Source: Hypsibius dujardini (taxonomy: Eukaryota > Tardigrada > Eutardigrada > Parachela > Hypsibiidae). Taken from it: DNA of 32,322 nt. The stretch lies in the NCBI GenBank assembly GCA_001579985.1, contig LRSR01005757.1, forward strand, positions 1 through 32,322, read 5' to 3'. Numbering within the stretch: position 1 is the first letter of the stretch; each line of letters opens with the position of its first letter. The position numbers and the translations under genes were made by a program. This document shows, in pieces, positions 19,998 through 28,040 of the stretch. The notes beneath the pieces are model-generated. The model saw only the letters and a list, made by a program, of their open reading frames with translations. It did not search any database and was not told the DNA's origin.

Positions 19998-22923
19998 GGC
20001 AGGCAGATAGACAGGAAGACAGCCAGGAAGACAGGCAGCAGGCAGATAACCAAACAGCAAACTGGACAGGCAGGCAGATAGACAGATAGGAAGACAGGCA
20101 GGAAAATAGTATGTAATTAAGCAGACGATAGACATGCCGCTACAGGAGAACAAAGAGGACATAATTTCGAGACGCGATGAAGTTGCATCTTGCCACCTTT
20201 GTACGAGGTCGGCGAAGTGCACTTCGGGTATTGCGGCTGGAAGTTGTAGCCGGAAAAGAGACCGCGGCTGACTTGACCTGTGTAGGAGTGAAGATATTAA
20301 TGAAGCACTCACCACATTCTAAAACCATGACCCAAAATGAATGTAAGTAGCGGTTGTACCTTTGTACATCTTTGGCGAAGCACATCCGGGACGGTTGGGA
20401 ATGTTGGGATAACCAAGTCCATCGTCACTGTCCATGTCTTCAAAATTGGCTTGTCCTAAAATTGGAGAGACATTTCCACAAGAAAACTACAGTTTGTGAA
20501 ATGATCAATCCTCACAAACCTTTAGACACGATTCGCACGTTGGGAGATCTATAACAGCGAGCCGCGTCATTCGCAACAAGCCGCCCTACAAACACACATT
20601 CCACATGACATTTCTAAAGAGATCTCACCAGAATCGCCAGAACTTCACACATGCTCGAATGGAATATGAACCTACCGTCCAAGCGATTTGGTGAGGAATG
20701 CATTGATCGATTCGCTTTCGGCGAAGACCCGTCGCCTGACTTGTAGACAGGGAACTCTTCGCAATCTTGTATTAAAAAAAATGAACGCCAGTGGGTGCTT
20801 TTTTCCATCTAATCTAAGATCTAAGCAACGTTAGCTATCACCGACCTCTCGACAAATTCGGCGAAGAGCAATGCAGACGACTCTGCTTCAAGAGCGGATC
20901 AAGGAGCTTTCCAATCCGCCCGGGACTTCCCAAACTGACTTCCACCGGAGTTCCCTTATCAAGAGCCTGTTTCGGCGTAGTCAGTGGACCACGCGAATAG
21001 ATGGCCTTCCCCAATCCCGAGGCAACTGCCTGTGCCTTCAATGATGCCAGCGGCAACTGCGGAGCCTTTTCTGCAAGAAAATCGGAAAATTCCCCCTCAT
21101 CGTCGCCATCATCTCCGCTCTCCTCGCAATCCTCATCCTCATCGCTCTCCTCCGCCAAATCCCCTTCCATTTCGTCGTCATCCGCCAAACTATCCGCATC
21201 CTCCGGCTCATCGATTGCGTTGTAATCGTCCGGCGCCTCCGAGTAGGACGGGTCGATGGGGTCTTTCACTGCCTGTGAATTTGTGAAAGACGCAATCAAT
21301 CAATGCTTCAACTAACTTGGGCAAGAACGGAGATTTTCCTTTCCGATCGGGGTGGGGTTTTTTTTCAGATATACCTGTGCAAATATCTTGATTTTGCATT
21401 AGGATCTCGGGCTGGAAATCACATCCGCGGTTTCAGAAACAAATGAGGAAGAAAACAATTGCCGTAGCACTTTGTGCTAAGGCCCGGGGCTTGATTGATT
21501 GATCAGCCACGTTTTCGAGTTTCGATTATTTTTATCTCAACCACTGTAAAAGCATCGTTTTTGGATCCCAAGATTTTTTACAGCCCTCCACTCCAAATTC
21601 GATTTGAAATCGATTGACATTAGCAGAATCCTCTTTGGGTGCCAGGGGACGGAGCAATGGGTCATTTCTGCAATGTCACTTGGCAGCCTGGATTGAAACT
21701 AGCCCATAGCTCCGCCCCCTGGCATCCGAAAACAATTCTGCTGATGTCAATCGATTCCAAACCGAATTTCGAGTAGACCGGTGTCAAAAATCTCCGAATC
21801 CAAAAATTGATGCTTTTTAGTGGCTGGGATAAAAAAATCGAAACTCGAAAACGTGGCTGATCAGTCAATCAAGCCCCGGGGGCCATAGCACAAAGTGATG
21901 TGGGAATTTCTTTTTTTGCTTATTTTTTTCTCAAACCGCGAATGTGATTTCCAGCCCGAGACTCCAATTTAAAATCATGATATATGAACAGATATTTGTG
22001 AGAAAAAAAACCCACTCTGATCGGGAGGGAAAATCTCCGTTCTTGCCCTGGTAAGCGAAACATCTCGGAATATTACTTTCGTTACGAATATTTCTTAACT
22101 AACAGTAATGCGTGACTGAATTTAAATAAAATAAATTTGAATCCATCGCCAAAAGTGTCTTTAAATGAAAAACTATATTTCATTTACTAGTAAAAGAAAA
22201 GCCAAATTTCAGCATTTAAAATAGGATTTAAAATAAAGTATCTTAATATTTAAAGTAAACTTAGTGAGTTTATATAAAAATATGCTGTTCAATATCGATT
22301 TCTATTTTAGTGACTCCAGATAAAATAAAAACCGCGTTTTATTTAAAATCAGAAACTGTTTTTTGAGCAAGTGACTCGCGAATTATTATATTTATATATA
22401 TATATAATATCGCACAAATCGAATGATTGATTGATTGATTGATTGATTTATACCATACAAGTTAATTAATTCGATTGATTGATTGATTGATTGGTTGATT
22501 TATACCATACAAGTTAATTGATTCGATTGATTGATTGATTGATTTATACCATACAAGTTGATTGATTCATCAATCAATCGAGAGTTTTCATGCAAACCCT
22601 ACCAGAGAATCTCCAATGTGTGACGCGCGATCTTTCAGTCCCCGAATCTGTCCGTTGTCGCGCAGAATCTCCATCCTACTCAAGTCCACAATGTCCGTGT
22701 CGCTGTCCTTAAATTCGCGGCCGTACTTTTCGCAGATCAAAGCGAGGTTCTGCAGGACGCGGCGCTTGGCCAGTTCGGTGCCGTTGTTGCGGCGTTCGTC
22801 GCGCTGGAAATCCGCGTATTCCTCATCCGTGGCGAGGGCGTTGGAGTGTGCGCGGCGCACCGGTCGGCGGTAGGGAATTTCCGGGGAGCTATGGTGTCGC
22901 ACCGGATTCCTCCGGGAGGCCAT
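19569..22923 (-). CDS. Probable Scm3/HJURP-type CENP-A chaperone with SP-motif modules
   Basis: Scm3/HJURP proteins deposit centromeric histone CENP-A. Exons (minus): 22603-22923, 20846-21272, 20676-20765, 20520-20585, 20360-20455, 20197-20277, 19569-19711; phases in register, 407 aa. Exon 1 (residues 1-107) ends with a block like the Scm3 signature: LALICEKYGREF, then DIVDLSRMEILRDNGQIRGL (family pattern: IxxKYxxxF, DxxDLxTxEIxxDxGHLRxL). Exon 2 begins with a very acidic stretch (about residues 110-175), as in fungal Scm3. From residue 242 a short motif recurs roughly once per exon: CSSP, HSSP, CYRSP, CASP, CTSP, NSP, usually followed by basic residues. The GTGGCA donor of exon 6 and the GTCGGT donor of exon 2 are weak but keep phase. 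Intron 1 holds a 0.74-kb palindrome. The family call is from recollected motif similarity only. Confidence 0.62.
19895..20100. repeat. ACAG repeat in last intron of Scm3-like gene
   Basis: ACAGACAG run with AGGCAG and AAACAG variants, in the intron 19712-20196 before the last exon. It reads CTGT in the sense direction. Confidence 0.92.
21315..22052. mobile_element. Large foldback palindrome (~0.74 kb) in Scm3-like intron 1
   Basis: Inverted repeat with arms of about 365 bp and almost no loop. Pairs from outside in: GGGCAAGAACGGAGATTTTC with GAAAATCTCCGTTCTTGCCC; GCTGGAAATCACAT with ATGTGATTTCCAGC; GATCAGCCACGTTTTCGAGT with ACTCGAAAACGTGGCTGATC; AATCGATTGACATTAGCAGA with TCTGCTGATGTCAATCGATT; and near the centre GGGACGGAGCAATGGG with CCCATAGCTCCGCCCC. 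No coding capacity. The central pair resembles that of the NOLC1 intron palindrome. Confidence 0.85.
22100..22578. repeat. AT-rich stretch and TTGA minisatellite in Scm3-like intron 1
   Basis: AT-rich DNA (22100-22420, including a TATATATATATA run near 22390) is followed by three units of about 60 bp. Each unit has TTGATTGATTGATT, then TATACCATACAAGTT and GATTC or AATTC. The array abuts the exon 1 donor. Confidence 0.85.
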
Positions 22924-23704
22924 TTTACTGGGGAGTTGAGGGGATAAAATTGGCGACGAGTGGAATGGAGCAAAAAAACGCGGTGGTGAAAACAATGTGT
23001 GGTGGAATGCCACACGTGGCAGAAAGCCTGCACTAACTGAGTCGATCCACTGAACTCGTTTGATGTATGCATTCATGCACAAACCGAGTTAAATTACTCA
23101 ACTCGATTAGCGTAAAGTTTTTGCCACGTATATAGCTCCAGTTCCAGTTCCAGTCAGTGTAGTGGAATGGAAAACGCGGTGGTGAAAACAATGTGTGGTG
23201 GAATGCCACACGTGGCAGAAAGCCTGCACTAACTGAGTCGATTCATTTAACTCGTTTAATGCATGCATTTATGCAGAGAGCGAGTTAAATTACTTAAACC
23301 GGTTACTGCAAACTTTTTGCCACGTGTATAGTTCCAGTTCCAATCAGTTCAGTGGAATGGAGAGGATGCAGCAACGAAACGTATCCCCTGGAGGCCTGGA
23401 TGAAGTCGTGGAGTAGAACGAAATGGAATTCCACTGGAAATGGCATACGTACAGTACATATATCAATCAATCAATTGATTAATACCCTGGCACTGTTACA
23501 GCGTACAAACGAATGATTTCTTCTTTTAACTTTATTAATTAGATAAAAACCTTTGATCTTATGGTTCGTTTCCTTGTGTTTGATTTTCATCAAATTTTGG
23601 CGCTTCGAATTAGAAATACTTTCCCTCACTTAAACCCCCGTCGAAGCGGGACAGGACGAGAGATTTTCGTTTGAGGAGTTTCCGAGCAAATTGTGTCTGT
23701 CAAG
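22924..23704. promoter_or_regulatory. Divergent spacer Scm3-like / ZMAT2 with 196-bp tandem duplication
   Basis: Separates the two divergent start codons (22923 and 23705), so it should contain both promoters. A direct duplication covers 22979-23174 and 23175-23360. Each copy starts CGCGGTGGTGAAAACAATGT and contains GGAATGCCACACGTGGCAGA, CTAACTGAGTCGAT, GAGTTAAATTACT and TTTTTGCCACGT. CACGTGG is an E-box-like word present once per copy, with a further CACGTGT in the second copy. Confidence 0.75.
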
Positions 23705-25004
23705 ATGTCTCATCCAAAAGCACGTCCAGAGGATCATCGCCGCAAGTGGGACACGGACGAATACGAACGGCGCGCGAATGACCGAGCCCAGGCTGCGAGG
23801 GACGCGGAGGAGGAGGATGAGAAACCGAAGAAGAAGGTGAAGAAGGCGCTGCTGAAGGCGCGCGATGAGAAGATTGACCTGGAGTCGCGCGTCGGCAAAT
23901 CCGTCATCATCACCAACAGCACGCCGTTAAATCTGGCGGGGGGATTCTACTGTGACGTTTGCGATTGTGTCATCAAGGATTCTATCAATTACCTCGACCA
24001 TATCAATGGGAAAAAACGTAAGAAAACAAACGACGCTTGTCGTTGGAGTGAGTCCAGTGCAACGTTTTGATTGATTGGTTGATTGACTTTCGTATTTGGT
24101 TGTTTGATTGATTGGTCGATTGACTTTCGTATTCGGTTGGTTGGTTGATTGATTGGTCGATTGACTTTAGTATTTGGTTGTTTGATTTTTGATTGAATCG
24201 TTTCTTTAGTTCGTTTCAGCAGACCATTTTTGAATCGTCTCGCTTGTTTCACATTGGCTCTACCACGCGTTTTAATTTTCAAGATAGAATTGGTTTCATG
24301 TTGAAAAAATTAATCAACTCGATCACGGTAATGATTAGCAATGTCAGAAAACTAAGGTCGTCTTTCGATTGTAATCTTAGGGTGCCGACTTAGATTGATT
24401 GATTGATTGATATCCTGCTATTGACTGTTAATTCTGATTAAATGGTAATCTTTGTTCTTCGTCAGACCGAAAACTGTGCACTCGCAGGTGTCATGGCTCT
24501 TCCTCGTGTCTCTGCTTTTAGTTTATAATTTGTCTGTCTGTTTGGTTTGTGCTCATGAATTAGTGGAATTTTTTATTTGATATTGTCGCTGAGTGAGTGA
24601 TCGATTGATTGATTGATTGATTGGAGACCTTTTTGCTTGACCCGAAAAATTTATCTTTCGTAATATTTATTTCTTCGTTTTTTGACTTTTGTGCGGTATT
24701 TGCAGATCAAAAGAATATGGGATTCTCAATGAAGACCGAACGGTCCACTGTGGAGCAGGTGAGGGCGCGGTTCGCGGAGAACAAGAAGAAGATGGAGGAG
24801 AAGAAGCAGGACTACGACCTGGACGAGCGGATGCGCGAATTGCGGGAGGAAGAGGAACGGGCGAAGGAGTACCGGCGTGACCGGAAGCAGGAGAAGAAGC
24901 GGAAGGTCGAGGAGGACGACACGAAGCAGGACGATCTCGACGGGATGGACCCGGAAATGGCCGCAATGATGGGTTTCTCCGGTTTTGGCGGATCGAAGAA
25001 ATAG
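23705..25004 (+). CDS. ZMAT2: ZMAT2 / Snu23 spliceosomal zinc-finger protein
   Basis: ZMAT2 (yeast Snu23) is a U4/U6.U5 tri-snRNP and B-complex protein that acts near the 5' splice site before spliceosome activation. Exons: 23705-24017 and 24706-25004; 313+299 nt give 203 aa, against 199 in human. Near the N-terminus is HRRKWDTDEYE (ZMAT2: FRRKWDKDEYE). A matrin-type zinc finger, YCDVCDCVIKDSINYLDHIN then GKKH, provides C83, C86, H99 and H105; the intron splits the codon of H105. Exon 2 carries MGFSMKTERSTVEQVRARF, a Lys/Glu coiled region (ENKKKMEEKKQDYDLDERM), and ends MAAMMGFSGFGGSKK, as in the family (MAAVMGFSGFGSTKK). The intron (24018-24705) has TTGATTGATTGG repeats. The start is the Met in AAGATGTCTCATCC. 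The assignment is firm. Confidence 0.97.
24064..24195. repeat. TTGATTGG minisatellite in ZMAT2 intron
   Basis: About three units of GATTGATTGGTTGATTGACT or GATTGATTGGTCGATTGACT followed by TTCGTATT(T/C)GGTTG, in the first part of the ZMAT2 intron. Confidence 0.85.
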
Positions 25005-25021
25005 TTTGCGCAAAGTATCCT

Positions 25022-25479
25022 ACACACACGGCCACAATTTTGCGTGGCAGACTTAAAGCCAAACAGGGTGGTCCGAGTTCGAGCCGAATTAAGTCACCGC
25101 GCGCACTCGCTCTTGACCACAGCTGACCATGCAGCCTTTACTCAATTGATCGATTGATTGAACTTGTTTATTTTTGCGGAATTTAGAGCAGCTTGCTCAA
25201 TCTCATTTTTCCGCCGGGCCGGGTACTAAACAAAAAATTCAGGAGAAAGCAGTGGCAAGCTCTAGCCAAGAGTGGCTCAAACTCAGACCACCCTGATGGC
25301 TCGAACTCAGACCACCCTGATGGCTCGAATTCAGACCACCCTGATGGCTTGAACTCAGACCACCCTGATGGCTCGAACTCAGACCACCTGATGGCTCGAA
25401 CTCAGACCACCTGATGGCTCGAACTCAGACCACCCTGATGGCTTGAACTCTGCCACCAAAAATTGTGCCCATGTGTGTA
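25022..25479. mobile_element. TIR element with internal 24-bp minisatellite, copy 2
   Basis: Inverted ends ACACACACGGCCACAATTTT and AAAATTGTGCCCATGTGTGT, with TA on both flanks. The left half matches copy 1 closely (GGTGGTCCGAGTTCGAGCCG, then CACTCGCTCTTGACCACAGC, then GCGGAATTTAGAGCAGCTTG). It carries about seven 24-bp units of the TGATGGCTCGAACTCAGACC type. It sits only 17 bp after the ZMAT2 stop codon, so it probably forms part of that 3' UTR. Confidence 0.87.
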
Positions 25480-25542
25480 TGATCCTGCCTGTTGCATTTC
25501 ATTCCTCATGTGTAATACGTTTTGTGTAGAAGCTGTTAACGT

Positions 25543-25674
25543 TTAACGGAGGGTCCCGGAAATGGGCAAAAGGGGCGGGCAGGGGTGGAGCTCCGCTGGT
25601 TGATTGGTTGTTTGTTCGAGTATTACCCCCGCCCCGCCCGTTTTGCCTATTTCCGGGACACTCCATTCGATTAA
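25543..25674. mobile_element. ~130-bp palindromic MITE family, copy 25.5 kb
   Basis: Left arm GGGTCCCGGAAATGGGCAAA then AGGGGCGGGCAGGGG; right arm CCCGCCCCGCCCGTTTTGCC then TATTTCCGGGACACTCC. TTAA occurs next to both ends (GTTTAACGGAG; GATTAAATTC), which would fit a TTAA target, but that is only suggestive. Confidence 0.8.
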
Positions 25675-25795
25675 ATTCTGTCGCTTATTGTACTACTTTT
25701 TAGCAAATGTTCCGCGCCCCTCCCCAATGCCTGAATGTTCTGCGAATGTTGTGTCGTTTTCCATTTTGAGATTCTCTGTACGTAATCCGATTTGA

Positions 25796-26196
25796 CTGTA
25801 GTGCCACGATTAAAACGGTCGGTTTAGCCCCGCCTCCCTCACACGCGCTTTTTGTCGCGAGTTGCCACCAGTCTTACTCCCAAATTCAATGCCTATGGCC
25901 CGACCCGAAACCCGAAACCCGATAAACCCGAACCGCAATTTTTAATTCTGCCCGAACCCGACCCGAAACCCGAAACCCGATAAACCCGAACCGCAATTTT
26001 TAATTCTGCCCGAACCCGACCCGAAACCCGAAAAAGATCTTTCACCAAAAATTAATTTCCCCGAAAATTCCCGACGAGACGGTCATTTTTCCCGAACCGA
26101 GAATTTCGGCGTAGGACTGGTCGGCACTCAGCCAACAAACAGGCCGTGTGCGTTGCCTGGGTGTGAAAACCGACCGTTGTAATCGTGGCACTACAG
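25796..26196. mobile_element. 400-bp TIR element with CCCGAAACCCG internal repeats
   Basis: Inverted ends of about 29 bp: CTGTAGTGCCACGATTAAAA then CGGTCGGTT on the left; AACCGACCGTTGTAATCGTG then GCACTACAG on the right. From 25901 to about 26035 there are two and a half units of 58 bp rich in ACCCGAAACCCGATAAACCC. No coding capacity. Probably a non-autonomous DNA transposon; superfamily undetermined. Confidence 0.82.
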
Positions 26197-26676
26197 TACT
26201 AGACACAGACACTGACAGTAGACTGGTCACTGGTCAGTTTGTTGATTACCTCTGATCTGATCAAGACAGACTTGCATTCAGCCCCACTGCTCCAGTGACG
26301 TTTGATAAATGTCATTTTGGCAAAGTTGAAATTGCCCAAAATTCCTGCCTCACCCCTTAATTTGTGCAACCATCCTGGTACACCAATCCTGGTTAAGGAC
26401 TGACTTTGTGAGAAGCTTTCAATATGCACCGACTAGTTGACTGACTCTGCAGGGCTATGCATCGATTGGTTGATTGACTCTGCAGGGCTATGCATCGATT
26501 GATTGATTGACTCTGCAGGGGTATGCATCGATTGATTGATTGATTCTGTAGTAGAAAAGGTTCTGCTCATTTTGTTCAATAGGTTTACACGTTCACCATT
26601 CAAAATTCAGAAGACTGGATTCATCGCTTTCTGCACATTAAAATTTTGCCATCCACGTCTTTTTGAATTGCGCACA
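26197..26676. promoter_or_regulatory. POP1 upstream region with short tandem repeat
   Basis: Region before the POP1 start codon. From about 26437 to 26545 there are three to four units of about 38 bp, each containing GACTCTGCAGGGCTATGCAT then CGATTGATTGATT. No coding exon is supported. Confidence 0.6.
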
Positions 26677-27991
26677 ATGAACACACCGTCGGGAAAGAAA
26701 CGCAGGCGTTCGGCTGCCAGTCCGGCGGGAGGAGAACGTCCAACTGATCTTCCAGCCGGAGTTTCTCGTCCCGCAATCCCGGCCGGCGTCCCGAAATCTT
26801 TTTCGCAGATGGATTCTTCGCAGGCTGGACTATCCGTTTCCATGCCTCGAGGTAGGGTATTGTCTATTTCTATGTTGTGGTTCGAATTTCGTTGGGCGAC
26901 CCCGATAGGATCTGTGCAATTTTACGTCCTGATTACAGATGTCAACGTCATTGCCTTCGCGGAGAAGCGGTCCCGGGAAATTCGGACGCTGATGGAATCA
27001 CTCTCGGGAAAACGGACGAACAAGCGGATTTTCCAGCAGCTTCCACGGCATATGCGGCGACGCGCAATGAGTTACAATGTCAAACGGCTGCCCAAACGCC
27101 TGCGAGCGGCTGCCGACGTTGAAGTATGTGTTACTGCGGTTGATTGATTGATTGAGGCGTAGCCAGTGAAGTATGTGTTACTGCGGTTGATTGATTGATT
27201 GGGGCCAGGAAGTATGTGTTTTCGCGGTTGATTGATTGATTGGAAAAAGCCAGTTGATTGCAATTTCCTTTGATTGATTGCTGAATTGAATAAGCGAAAG
27301 CCGGTTTCTTTTTTCTCCCGGCTTTACTATTCGATTCCATCGGGAAAGTTTTGAGTGATCATTTATTTTATTGAATTTTATTTTTATTATTTCAGGTCAG
27401 ATTTAATTATTTTGCATTTTATTATAGTGTATTTTAGGAATTTCAGGTTTATTAACATTTAGATTTAATTAATCTGCATTGTAGTCGTCAATTGATTGAT
27501 TGATCGATTGATAGGTTTACCGTTGGTTGTCTCTCGTTCGCAGATCAGCAGAGCGAAGAAGCCGAAACGCCCGAAGAACAAATACCGGAAGCGCGGGCGG
27601 AATAAGAAGCTTCTTTTTGCCCGACGACAGCAATCCAAGTGCTGGTTGGAGACTCACGTTTGGCACGCCAAGCGGTTTCACATGGTGGAACGGTGGGGCT
27701 ACAAAGTGGCGAACCATGCGAATGACAAGGGACACCGAGCTGCGTTTCGCGCATCGTCGGAGCATTGCCTGATGTCGGATGTCTCCTATTTGAACTGCTG
27801 GGAATTCAAGGGCCCCCAGACGGATCTACTTGCTGGCCTGCAAAAGTTCACGTCTCCCGAGACCGGTAAAATTCTAGTGATACGGATAGACAGACAGACA
27901 AACAGACAAACAAACAGCCAGACAGACAGACAGACAGATAGACAGACAAACAGACAGACAGACAAACAGATAGACAGACAGACAGGCAAGC

Positions 27992-28040
<49 letters not shown>

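Noticed and set aside
25901-26035. Interstitial telomere repeat
   Set aside because: The CCCGAAACCCG words vary and sit in a 58-bp higher unit inside a TIR element. There is no uniform telomere-type hexamer or heptamer run.
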